From Mucilaginibacter dorajii (lineage in GTDB: Bacteria; Bacteroidota; Bacteroidia; Sphingobacteriales; Sphingobacteriaceae), in NCBI RefSeq assembly GCF_024808255.1, contig NZ_JANTYS010000031.1:1-64000 (forward strand): DNA of 64,000 bases, in the 5' to 3' direction. Position numbers and translations under genes: made by a program. Within the stretch, counting starts at the first letter, position 1. The number at the start of each line of letters is the position of its first letter. The notes beneath the pieces were generated by a model. It searched no databases. It saw only the letters and a list, made by a program, of their open reading frames with translations, and had not been told where the DNA came from. Shown here one piece after another: positions 33,998-42,439 of the stretch.

Positions 33998-35131
33998 ATG
34001 GAAAGCTTGATGGATAAGGCCCTGGGCGGTATTAAAATACCAAGGCTGTGGCAGCACATCCTGTTTTGGATTGCGGTATGCCTTTTTATTACCTCTATGT
34101 ACTCGGTACAAACCAATTTTATGGTATCGGCAAGGAACAACCTTATTTTTATGCCGATACAAATAGCCTATTACTACACTATCGCGGGTTGGCTTATGCC
34201 TGGGTACCTGCTCCCCGGTCGGTATTTTAAATTTGCGTTGGGTGTACTGTGCATCATAACGTTATCGGTTGTTATTACCCGTATAGCTGGTATCCTGTTT
34301 GTAACGCCCTATACCATTAAAATGATGCATGTTACCGATGGTGATTATCTGCTGGCAGCTCAACGGCCATTTTTAGAAAAGTTTTTTGACTTACAAAATA
34401 TGATTAATGCCTTTAAAGGCACCAACCTTTTTATCGGCTTTATTTTGGCTATAAAGTTGGCCAAAATGTGGTATGAGCGCAGGGAGGCTACTTTGCAATC
34501 GGAGTTAAGCGCGCTAAAGGCACAGGTACACCCACATTTTTTGTTTAACACGCTGAATAATCTTTACGCGTTAAGCCTCAGTCAATCGCAAAAATCGCCG
34601 CAGGTTATCCTCAACCTTAGCAATATCCTGCGTTATATGCTTTATGAGTGCGATACCAGTGAAGTATCCCTGAGCAAAGAAGTAGTAATGCTGCAACAAT
34701 ATGTAAGCCTGGAAAAATTACGGTATGACAAGCGGCTGGATGTTACCTTTAATATTTATGGCGATACCGAAGGTAAACTGATTGCCCCCTTGCTGATGTT
34801 GCCTCTTATTGAAAATGCTTTCAAACATGGTGTAAGGGAACAAACCGACGATGCCTGGGTTAATATCAGCCTATATATGATGCGCGATGAGCTGAAATTA
34901 AAAATATCAAATAGTAAACAGATTGGAAAGGAAGGCTCGATTGGTAAAACGGGTAACATTGGTCTGCAAAATTTAAAAAAGCGGTTGGCGCTCATTTATC
35001 CTGCAACGCACCATCTTAAAATAACCGACGATAAAGATATTTTTTTGGCCGTTCTCGACCTGAAGTTAAACTTTGAACCACAACCTGCCCCTCAATTAAC
35101 CCAGCATGAAGCTACGTACAGTTATAGTTGA
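33998..35131 (+). CDS. LytS/YehU-type sensor histidine kinase
   Basis: The 377-residue protein has four membrane helices in the first 160 residues and a His_kinase (PF06580-type) domain. The phospho-accepting His is in QVHPHFLFNTLNNLYAL, and the ATPase N box is LPLIENAFKHGV. The overlap of 26 bases with the LytTR regulator gene shows they are a pair. The signal is unknown. Confidence 0.9.
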   Translation: MESLMDKALGGIKIPRLWQHILFWIAVCLFITSMYSVQTNFMVSARNNLIFMPIQIAYYYTIAGWLMPGYLLPGRYFKFALGVLCIITLSVVITRIAGILFVTPYTIKMMHVTDGDYLLAAQRPFLEKFFDLQNMINAFKGTNLFIGFILAIKLAKMWYERREATLQSELSALKAQVHPHFLFNTLNNLYALSLSQSQKSPQVILNLSNILRYMLYECDTSEVSLSKEVVMLQQYVSLEKLRYDKRLDVTFNIYGDTEGKLIAPLLMLPLIENAFKHGVREQTDDAWVNISLYMMRDELKLKISNSKQIGKEGSIGKTGNIGLQNLKKRLALIYPATHHLKITDDKDIFLAVLDLKLNFEPQPAPQLTQHEATYSYS

Positions 35132-35837
35132 TGATGAACCATACGCCATTGAGGTAATTGAAAACTACCTTGGTTATTTTGCCGACCTGGAACTTGTAGG
35201 TAAATGCAGTAATGCTATACAGGCTTTTCAGTTATTGCAACAAAAAACGGTCGACCTGATGTTCCTTGATATCCAGATGCCCGGCATTAACGGGATTGAT
35301 TTTTTGAAGACGCTTAAAAATCCTCCCAAAACCATTTTTACTACGGCTTATAGTCAGTACGCGATTGATGGCTTTGAGCTTAATGCCGTTGATTATCTTT
35401 TAAAACCCATTGCACTTGACCGTTTTATGCGTGCTATTGACAAAGTTTACCAAAGTAATACCGGCAAAACGAATATTGCTCATATTGCAGAAAAGCCTAT
35501 TGGCGATACTGAAGCTTACCTGTACCTGAAGGTTGAGCGTAAAACCATCAAGATAAATGTAAACGATATTTTATGGATTGAGAGCCTGCGCGATTATGTA
35601 AAGGTAATTACCATGGATAACGTGTACATCAGCAAACAGAAAATCAGTTTATTGGAAGAAATGCTGCCCGGAAATAAGTTTGTGCGGGCACACCGCTCAT
35701 TCATCATAGGCATAGTGCATATTAAATCATTTTATGCCTACAGTGTGGAGGTTAACGGCCATGAACTACCCATTGGCCGCAACTATAAACAAGAAATGCA
35801 AAAACGTTTAAAGGCCGAAAACTTTCATTTTAGTTAA
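35106..35837 (+). CDS. LytTR-family response regulator
   Basis: The 243 residues contain a receiver domain (VDDEPYAIEVIENYL, phospho-accepting Asp in LMFLDIQMPGING) and a LytTR DNA-binding domain (about 135-235, ILWIESLRDYVKVITMDNVYISKQKISLLEEML). It is phosphorylated by the overlapping LytS-type kinase. LytTR proteins regulate envelope and export genes; targets here are not known. Confidence 0.92.
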   Translation: MKLRTVIVDDEPYAIEVIENYLGYFADLELVGKCSNAIQAFQLLQQKTVDLMFLDIQMPGINGIDFLKTLKNPPKTIFTTAYSQYAIDGFELNAVDYLLKPIALDRFMRAIDKVYQSNTGKTNIAHIAEKPIGDTEAYLYLKVERKTIKINVNDILWIESLRDYVKVITMDNVYISKQKISLLEEMLPGNKFVRAHRSFIIGIVHIKSFYAYSVEVNGHELPIGRNYKQEMQKRLKAENFHFS

Positions 35838-35930
35838 CGGAGTAATTTTATGCTTTGGTTGCTGGCGTAAAGTTATAACATAGCTCACCACGGGTTGCAT
35901 TCCAGGTCATGATTCCCCGGTTTATGATAG

Positions 35931-36329
35931 CTAACTAAAAACTACCTGCGTTGTATACGCTACCCTGCGGATAACACCGTTTTGTGAGCCAGGTTTCCAT
36001 TTTGGCGATAATTTCATAACCCGGATGGCTTCGTTATTAGCGGCCGGATCGGCACCTTTAATAACCTTAATATGGTTTAGTTTTCCTGTTTTTTCAACTA
36101 CAAAATATACCATAATACGTTTACCTGCGGCACCAGGAATAGAACGCAGGTTTGATTTGATAAAGGCAGTTAGTTTTTGCTGCCCACCCGGAAACTCAGG
36201 TAATACTTCTTTAGGTTCGGCAAAAACAGCGCTTTTCTTCGTAGAATCTTTTGGTGCAGCAGCGAACGAACTTTGTGTTGCGCAGCAAAAAGTTAGAATT
36301 GCAAGAATGGGTAAAAGTTTAAATTTCAT
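35931..36329 (-). CDS. Exported TonB C-terminal domain protein
   Basis: This 132-residue protein has a signal peptide (residues 1-23, ending SFA) followed by a TonB C-terminal-like domain (FPGGQQKLTAFIKSNL, VYFVVEKTGKLNHIKVIKGADPAANNEAIRVMKLSPKWKPGSQNG). Without a membrane anchor it is not a full energy transducer; such exported TonB-C proteins are frequent in Bacteroidota and poorly understood. Confidence 0.82.
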   Translation of the reverse strand: MKFKLLPILAILTFCCATQSSFAAAPKDSTKKSAVFAEPKEVLPEFPGGQQKLTAFIKSNLRSIPGAAGKRIMVYFVVEKTGKLNHIKVIKGADPAANNEAIRVMKLSPKWKPGSQNGVIRRVAYTTQVVFS

Positions 36330-36372
36330 ATCGACTATAATATCAAGAGATTGAAAAGGTTTTATATTTTAA

Positions 36373-36690
36373 TTAATCAACAGCGTTAAATTCCGCAAAC
36401 ATATTGCCTGCTTCGGCAAGGCTGCTTAGGTTTACGTAATCGCAAACGTCGGCGTACTCGGTCCATAGCTGGTGTACCACCGCGTTGGCGTGTGCCTGCC
36501 GGATGGCCTCTGCCGATAGCCATTCAAAAACTTCTACAACGGTTCCGTCTGCTGCTTCCATAATAGTGGCTTCCCTATCAGTTACCAGGCCTTCTGCTTT
36601 CAGGCGCGGGTGGTGGGTTTTAGTGAGTTCTTTTAACGCTTCGGCTTTGCCGGGCTTGGGTTTGTAGGCTACAATAACTATACGTCCCAT
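36373..36690 (-). CDS. Small dimeric alpha/beta-barrel protein (ABM-like)
   Basis: The 105 residues fit the antibiotic-biosynthesis-monooxygenase (ABM) ferredoxin-like fold: GRIVIVAYKPKPGKAEALKEL, a mid-sheet VVEVFEWLSAEAIRQAHANAVV. Family members are monooxygenases or heme-degrading enzymes, but many have no known activity. It is divergent from the PoxB-like gene. Function is not assigned. Confidence 0.65.
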   Translation of the reverse strand: MGRIVIVAYKPKPGKAEALKELTKTHHPRLKAEGLVTDREATIMEAADGTVVEVFEWLSAEAIRQAHANAVVHQLWTEYADVCDYVNLSSLAEAGNMFAEFNAVD

Positions 36691-36780
36691 AAAAATGTGA
36701 AATTTAAATGATGAAGCAATTTACAATTTTAAAAACTCTTATAGCAATACGGGGTTTTGATTTCACATAACGATAACAAT

Positions 36781-38517
36781 ATGGCAAAGAAAGTTGCAGA
36801 CCAATTGGTTGAAATGCTGGTAAACGCCGGTATCAAAAGAATTTATGCCGTAACCGGCGATAGTTTGAACGAGGTAAACGATGCCGTGCGTCGGGAAGGC
36901 AGCATTCAGTGGGTACATGTACGCCATGAAGAAGCCGGTGCCTACGCCGCCGGCGCCGAAGCACAGCTAAACGGATTAGCCTGTTGCGCGGGTAGCAGCG
37001 GGCCGGGCCATGTACACCTCATTAACGGTTTGTACGATGCCCATCGCTCTGGCGCCCCGGTTATTGCTATCGCATCTACTATTGCCAGTTTTGAGTTTGG
37101 TACATCCTATTTCCAGGAAACTAATACCATTAAACTCTTTGATGATTGCAGTTATTACAACCAAATAGCAACAACACCTAAACAATTGCCACGTATGTTG
37201 CAGGCTGGCATCCAAAGCGCATTACATCAAAAAGGAGTTGCGGTGATTGGTTTGCCCGGCGATTTGGGTATGATGGATGCTGTTGAAATTGAAACATCAA
37301 CCCAAAACTTTAACCCCATCCCGGTGATCCGCCCCAATGATACCGATTTGCAGCAATTAGCTGCCATGGTTAACCAATTTCATAAGATTACCATTTTTTG
37401 TGGTATCGGGGCTGCCGAAGCACATGACGAGGTAGTAGAATTATCCCAAAAGCTTCATGCAACCGTTGCATACTCTTTCCGCGCTAAAATGGATATTCAA
37501 TACGATAACCCTAATGAAATAGGCATGACTGGATTATTGGGCCTACCATCGGCTTACCATAGCATGCATGAGAGCGATCTGCTTATTCTTTTAGGAACCG
37601 ATTTTCCATACACCCCTTTTATGCCCACCAACTGCAAAATTGTACAGGTAGATACCAGGCCCGAACGCATCGGCCGCCGTGCAAAAATTGATGTTGGCTT
37701 ATGCGGAACCATCAAAGATACCCTTACCGCTCTGCTGCCCCTCATCGCCCAAAAAGAAGATGATAGTTTTTTGCAGGCACAGCTAAAGGTTTATGCAGAT
37801 GTAAAAGACAAAATGCAAACCTACGTTGACGATAGTGGCGAAACCGAAAAGATCCACCCCGAATTTGTTGCCCATGTGTTGGATAGACTGGCTACTGATG
37901 ATACCATTTTTACGGTGGATACAGGCATGTCATGCGTTTGGGGATCGCGTTATATTAACGCTACCGGCAAGCGTAAAATGATAGGTTCATTTAACCATGG
38001 TTCTATGGCTAATGCCATGCCGCAAGCTATTGGTGCAGCGTTGGCCCGACCTGGTCAGCAGGTAATTGCACTTTGTGGCGATGGTGGGCTATCGATGTTA
38101 TTGGGTGATCTGGCAACCATTGTACAATATAAATTACCCGTTAAAATTATCGTTTTCAATAATCGCTCTTTAGGGATGGTGAAGTTGGAAATGGAGGTGG
38201 CTGGCCTACCCGATTGGCAAACCGATATGTATAATCCCGACTTCGCGCTGGTTGCCCAGGCTATGGGCATCAAAGGCTTTACAGTTACCGAACCAGACCA
38301 GGTAAGGCAAGCCATCAGCGACGCCCTTGCTTTTGATGGCCCCGCATTGGTAAACGTATTCACGGATCCCAACGCCCTGGCTATGCCACCAAAAATAGAA
38401 CTGAAACAGGTGGCCGGCATGGCCGTATCCATGACCAAACTAATACTTAACGGCCAAATGAATGAGGTATTAGATACCGTTAAAGCTAATTATAAGCATC
38501 CGAAAGATTTGCTGTAA
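36781..38517 (+). CDS. poxB: Pyruvate dehydrogenase (quinone)-like ThDP enzyme, PoxB family
   Basis: From the ATG at 36781 the protein has 578 residues, near the 572 of PoxB. It has the three ThDP-enzyme domains: an N-terminal Pyr domain (AVTGDSLNEVNDA, catalytic Glu in HVRHEEAGAYAAG), a FAD-type middle domain, and the PP domain with the ThDP/Mg motif GDGGLSMLLGDLATI...VFNNRSLGMV. PoxB oxidises pyruvate to acetate and CO2 with FAD and quinone. The upstream ATG at 36757 is less likely. Substrate specificity is inferred. Confidence 0.83.
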   Translation: MAKKVADQLVEMLVNAGIKRIYAVTGDSLNEVNDAVRREGSIQWVHVRHEEAGAYAAGAEAQLNGLACCAGSSGPGHVHLINGLYDAHRSGAPVIAIASTIASFEFGTSYFQETNTIKLFDDCSYYNQIATTPKQLPRMLQAGIQSALHQKGVAVIGLPGDLGMMDAVEIETSTQNFNPIPVIRPNDTDLQQLAAMVNQFHKITIFCGIGAAEAHDEVVELSQKLHATVAYSFRAKMDIQYDNPNEIGMTGLLGLPSAYHSMHESDLLILLGTDFPYTPFMPTNCKIVQVDTRPERIGRRAKIDVGLCGTIKDTLTALLPLIAQKEDDSFLQAQLKVYADVKDKMQTYVDDSGETEKIHPEFVAHVLDRLATDDTIFTVDTGMSCVWGSRYINATGKRKMIGSFNHGSMANAMPQAIGAALARPGQQVIALCGDGGLSMLLGDLATIVQYKLPVKIIVFNNRSLGMVKLEMEVAGLPDWQTDMYNPDFALVAQAMGIKGFTVTEPDQVRQAISDALAFDGPALVNVFTDPNALAMPPKIELKQVAGMAVSMTKLILNGQMNEVLDTVKANYKHPKDLL

Positions 38518-38523
38518 TAGCTA

Positions 38524-38680
38524 CCGCGAGTTTAGCGCAGCGTAACTCGTGGTAATTCAATTTAAGTTTTCAACTTAAATTGAAAATCTTGCTGATTTGA
38601 TAGGTGTATGAAATTTCACCTAATTTAAGTTGAAAACTTAAATTAGGTGAGCCACGAGTTACGCTGCGCTAAACTCGCGG
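38524..38680. repeat. Nested palindrome between poxB and PIG-L gene
   Basis: A perfect 29-base inverted repeat (38524-38552 and 38652-38680; arms include CGAGTTTAGCGCAG) encloses two further palindromes: 38558-38582 (11-base arms, CAATTTAAGTT) and 38617-38649 (15-base arms, CACCTAATTTAAGTT). The inner ones share AATTTAAGTT. The block could form a cruciform and sits between convergent genes. Confidence 0.9.
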
Positions 38681-38699
38681 CAGCTATGTCTTTTTGCAA

Positions 38700-41159
38700 T
38701 TAATTCCCTTTTTGCTTACTCAATAAATTTACGAACAATCTATATGCGCCCGGTACGCCGGCGGGAAGTTCCCTGAAGAAAGCTAACGATGTATACACAA
38801 ATCTGCCTTTACCGTAATCGCCAACTATTAGTGAACCGTTAAGCGGCGATTCGCCCTTGTCGTTCATCTGGAAGATGGCTTTATATTGTGGGTCTATATC
38901 GCTTACAAAGTATAGTCCGCGCTCCTGGATCCATCCTTTAAAATCATCCTGGTTTATTTTGTTAGGATAGTTTAGTACCGGGTTTTGCTGATCAAGCACC
39001 GTGACTGTAGCATCCTCATCAGTAACCCTGCGGTTTACCACTGTAAAAGGGTATGGCCCAATTTGTTTGACCACCAGGCCAGAGTTGTTATTGTATTGAA
39101 CCACCAAATTGCCGCCGTTTTTAACGTATTCCATCAGCTTGGGTTGCTCATATACCAGGCGTTCATTTACGTTATAAGCACGCACGCCGGTTATAATGGC
39201 GTCGTAGCTGGATAGATCGGTGTTCATGATCTCATTTTCGCTCAATAAATGTACATCGTAACCAACCTGGCGCAGGGCTTCGGGCATCAGGTCGCCTGCA
39301 CCGGCAATGTAGCCTAATTTTTTACCACCGGTTTTCAGGTTGAGGTTTACCAGGGTAGCCTCGGCAGGAGGGAACAAGGTAATAGCCGGCACGTGGTCAT
39401 AACGGATGCGTTTTAGCGACATGGAATACGGCTTGCCATTTGCTGTCGCGATCACTTGCAGGTTGCTTGTTTTAGGCTTATTATCTGATGGAGTTACGGT
39501 AAAAGCAACCGTCCACTCATCATTTTTGGCCTTACCAGTAAAATCAATTTTATCTGGACTAATCTTCCAGCCCTCAATAGGTTTTATGCTGATGTTGCCG
39601 CTTGCAGTGGTAAAGCTTTTTAATTTTATTTGTACGGTTTGTGCTTGCTGCGAATTGAAAATATAATCCTTACCATCAATATTAGCTGTAACCGGCGGTG
39701 TAATCTCCAGGGGCTGATACACCTCGCCACGAACAGGGTCGGTATATTTATATAATAAACGCCGCTCAAAATTTACCGGTTTGCCCTCAATGATAAACTG
39801 AAAATTTACTTTAAGCAGATCGGGGTTTTCGGGGTTACCGGCAAGCCTGTCATCGGGTAAATTATAGGTGCCAATTTTATGCGGGGTTTCTAACCAGTAC
39901 GGCTGACTTATTTTATCAGCCACGGTTGTACTTTCAAAACTTTGCTGCTGATTGGCAGGAATTATTTTTGACCCCAAATCCAGCACATCGGCTCCAATCC
40001 CAATCTTATTGATTTTTACCTTATCATTATAGCGGTTCACCACTTGTGATCGCGCCTGGATCTTATCGCCTAAAGCATAAGTTGCCTCGTTGGCATAACT
40101 TTCAAACCATAAGCCTGCGCAGGCGGCTATCAGATCACTCAATTCCTTTGTTTTTTGCTCGCGCCAGTACGTGTCCGATACCTTTTCAATTTTACCTAAT
40201 AAAGCAACCATTGGGGTAACAGATTTCTCCGGGTTTTCGGGGATGAAATTGCGGGTGATCACGCTAACCGATGCCGCTATATCCGCGCCGTCTTTTACCC
40301 TTTTCCAGGAGGTTTCAACGCCATCCATCAGGTCGGTTTGAGGGGCATCGCCCAAAATGGTTTTAAAATATTCAAAAGATTCACCGCGTTGTTTAGCTGC
40401 GCCAAAGCCCTGGGTTTTATGGTTACTGCGGCTTTCGGCAGCAATTTCGCCATAACTTTTACCAAGGGTTGGGTTGTAAACGCCAACGTCTATCTTAAAC
40501 TGATCGGCCGCAGTAGTATTGGTGCTGCCAAAGTTAAAGGTATTCCACATCAGCCTTTTGGCCTGCCATGGTTTTACATATTGTAATTGCTCGGGATATT
40601 TGGTTGGGTCGGCAGCTGCGGTAAAGGCCTCCTGCGCTAAAATAGCCGACGAGGTATGATGCCCATGACCTCCTTCGCCCGTAGTAGGGAAACGGCAAAT
40701 GATCACATCCGGCCTAAACTTGCGAATCACCCAAACCACATCGCCCAAAACCTTTTCCTTATCCCATATCTTCAGGGTTTCTTCGGGCCCTTTAGAGAAA
40801 CCGAAGTCATTAGCGCGGGTAAAAAACTGTTCGGCACCATCCATTCTGCGGGCCGCCAAAAGCTCCTGCGTACGGATCAGTCCCAATAGCTCGCTTTGCT
40901 CATTACCTATCAAATTCTGGCCTCCATCGCCGCGGGTAAGTGCCAGGTAGCCTGTGCGGTAATGTTTTTCCTGTGCCAGGTAAGCCAGCAGGCGGGTGTT
41001 TTCATCATCGGGGTGGGCGGCTACATATAATACGCTACCCAGCGTGTTTAGCTTTTTTAAGTTTTGCTGTATGGTGCCCATATCTGTTGGCGGCGATGTT
41101 TGGGCAATTACACAGGTATTTAATATTAAAAAGGTTATAAGGAGATTTATCCGCTTCAT
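38700..41159 (-). CDS. PIG-L family deacetylase, long form
   Basis: The 819-residue exported protein (signal peptide ending near residue 19) starts with a PIG-L/LmbE deacetylase domain (YVAAHPDDENTRLLAYL with the zinc AHPDDE motif, GEGGHGHHTSS with the further His). The family removes acetyl groups from N-acetylglucosamine derivatives. The C-terminal half is a beta-rich region and an alpha/beta domain like the glutamine-amidotransferase-type extension found in these Bacteroidota proteins. Substrate probably a glycan; not determined. Confidence 0.87.
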   Translation of the reverse strand: MKRINLLITFLILNTCVIAQTSPPTDMGTIQQNLKKLNTLGSVLYVAAHPDDENTRLLAYLAQEKHYRTGYLALTRGDGGQNLIGNEQSELLGLIRTQELLAARRMDGAEQFFTRANDFGFSKGPEETLKIWDKEKVLGDVVWVIRKFRPDVIICRFPTTGEGGHGHHTSSAILAQEAFTAAADPTKYPEQLQYVKPWQAKRLMWNTFNFGSTNTTAADQFKIDVGVYNPTLGKSYGEIAAESRSNHKTQGFGAAKQRGESFEYFKTILGDAPQTDLMDGVETSWKRVKDGADIAASVSVITRNFIPENPEKSVTPMVALLGKIEKVSDTYWREQKTKELSDLIAACAGLWFESYANEATYALGDKIQARSQVVNRYNDKVKINKIGIGADVLDLGSKIIPANQQQSFESTTVADKISQPYWLETPHKIGTYNLPDDRLAGNPENPDLLKVNFQFIIEGKPVNFERRLLYKYTDPVRGEVYQPLEITPPVTANIDGKDYIFNSQQAQTVQIKLKSFTTASGNISIKPIEGWKISPDKIDFTGKAKNDEWTVAFTVTPSDNKPKTSNLQVIATANGKPYSMSLKRIRYDHVPAITLFPPAEATLVNLNLKTGGKKLGYIAGAGDLMPEALRQVGYDVHLLSENEIMNTDLSSYDAIITGVRAYNVNERLVYEQPKLMEYVKNGGNLVVQYNNNSGLVVKQIGPYPFTVVNRRVTDEDATVTVLDQQNPVLNYPNKINQDDFKGWIQERGLYFVSDIDPQYKAIFQMNDKGESPLNGSLIVGDYGKGRFVYTSLAFFRELPAGVPGAYRLFVNLLSKQKGN

Positions 41160-41282
41160 GGCAACAAATATATTGAAAGATACCTATTTACAATTTCGTG
41201 TATCATAAATGTAGCAGATGTTACAAGATGGTGACCGACCGTGTACCTACATCTTTTTGGAATCATATCATCAAAAAAAAGT

Positions 41283-41421
41283 TGTCATTTCGAACGAACC
41301 GGTAGGGATTGGGCACCGGAGGTAAGGAGAAATCTTGTAAAAGCGGACATTCGGTCATGCAAGGCGTAGAAGATTTCTCCTCGCAGCCCCGCTTTTCCCG
41401 CGCTTGCTCGTTCGAAATGAC
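41283..41421. repeat. GTCATTTCGAACGA inverted repeat
   Basis: Perfect 14-base ends (GTCATTTCGAACGA / TCGTTCGAAATGAC) enclose a second pairing GGAGAAATCTT / AAGATTTCTCC. This is a dispersed palindrome family that is related in layout to the GTCATTGCGAGG repeats. Confidence 0.85.
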
Positions 41422-41716
41422 ATTTTAGTTTAACAAAAAAGATGTGGGTATACGGAAGGATAGTGACGGGGAGCATTTAGCCTTATGTACCCTCGGGGTC
41501 TCTCGATCAGAGGACCCTGAGGATTTGTTCAACGAAATCACGACGACGGTACTTAGCAGGCGGGCTCAGGGTCCCCTTTTCAAGGAGACCCTGAGCGGAC
41601 GTCAATTTTGAGCGGGCGTCAAATTTGCCAAAACGATAATTGTTTAAACATTCAATTGCTAAAATCAAAAAAAAATAAACTGATGAAAACAAATTTGTCA
41701 TTCGATAGTAATCAAT
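41422..41716. other. Gene-free stretch with GGGTCTC/GAGACCC palindromes
   Basis: No gene is seen. Words such as GGGTCTCTCGATCAGAGGAC, CTCAGGGTCC and GAGACCCTGAG (41491-41600) form several alternative hairpins, possibly another repeat family. The stretch leads into the operator region of the efflux operon. Confidence 0.5.
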
Positions 41717-41730
41717 TAATCAAATGATTA
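41717..41730. promoter_or_regulatory. Palindrome upstream of tetR promoter (operator 1)
   Basis: TAATCA-AA-TGATTA is a perfect palindrome 32 bases upstream of operator 2, with the same TAATCAA half-site. It is a candidate binding site for the TetR regulator. Confidence 0.55.
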
Positions 41731-41748
41731 ACTTTTGTGTTTTATTAC

Positions 41749-41778
41749 TTTGCCTAATCAATCGTTTGATTAATTTTG
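41749..41778 (+). promoter_or_regulatory. Promoter of the TetR-efflux operon
   Basis: TTTG at 41749-41752 and TAATTTTG at 41771-41778 form a Bacteroidota -33/-7 pair with an 18-base spacer. The tetR ATG follows 13 bases later. Confidence 0.75.
41755..41772. promoter_or_regulatory. Operator in the tetR promoter spacer (operator 2)
   Basis: TAATCAATCGTTTGATTA is an 18-base near-perfect palindrome (arms TAATCAA / TTGATTA) that fills the spacer between the -33 and -7 elements. A repressor bound here would block RNA polymerase. Confidence 0.65.
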
Positions 41779-41791
41779 TGCCGTTAAAACA

Positions 41792-42439
41792 ATGGACAAA
41801 GATAAAATAGATAAAAAAGACCACATCCTTGACGTAGCCGAGCGCGTATTTGCCGACTATGGGTTTGATGGCGCTTCTACCCGTACAATCTCGGGCGAGG
41901 CTGGTGTTAATATGGCGATGCTAAACTATTACTTCGGTTCAAAAGAAGGACTTTTCCTGGCAGTTTTTGAGCGTAAGATCTCGTCGTTCCGCACATTATT
42001 ACAGAACATAGGTAATGATGATACAATGACAACCTGGGGCAAGCTCGAAAAGTGCATCGATAATTATGTAGAGCGTATCATCGTAAATAACTGTTTTCAA
42101 AAATTGATTAACCGTGAGGTTTCCATGAACAAACGCTGGACGCTTACCGATAAGATCACCGAGATTTTGATGGTGAATGTTCATGAGATCAAAAAAATTA
42201 TTGAAGAGGGGTTAAATAATGGTAGCTTTTATAGCGATATTGATATTCCTTTGGTTATAGCCACCATATTTGGTACCAAAAATTATATTATTAACATGCC
42301 ACAACTATCATCCTTAATACTGGGACATGATATTCGTGATGAAAAATTTATGGAAGAAAACCTGAAGCCCCGGGTTAAAACATACATGAAAAGACTTTTA
42401 AAAGCTTATTTAGTTAATGAAAATGACAACTCGAAATAA
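41792..42439 (+). CDS. TetR/AcrR-family regulator of the efflux operon
   Basis: Residues about 8-55 form the TetR helix-turn-helix (HILDVAERVFADYGFDGASTRTISGEAGVNMAMLNYYFGSKEGLF). The remaining residues form the ligand-binding helical domain. The gene is the first of four; its end overlaps the TolC gene. The promoter carries palindromes in its spacer, so it most likely represses itself and the pump until an inducer binds; this is inference from layout. Confidence 0.9.
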   Translation: MDKDKIDKKDHILDVAERVFADYGFDGASTRTISGEAGVNMAMLNYYFGSKEGLFLAVFERKISSFRTLLQNIGNDDTMTTWGKLEKCIDNYVERIIVNNCFQKLINREVSMNKRWTLTDKITEILMVNVHEIKKIIEEGLNNGSFYSDIDIPLVIATIFGTKNYIINMPQLSSLILGHDIRDEKFMEENLKPRVKTYMKRLLKAYLVNENDNSK

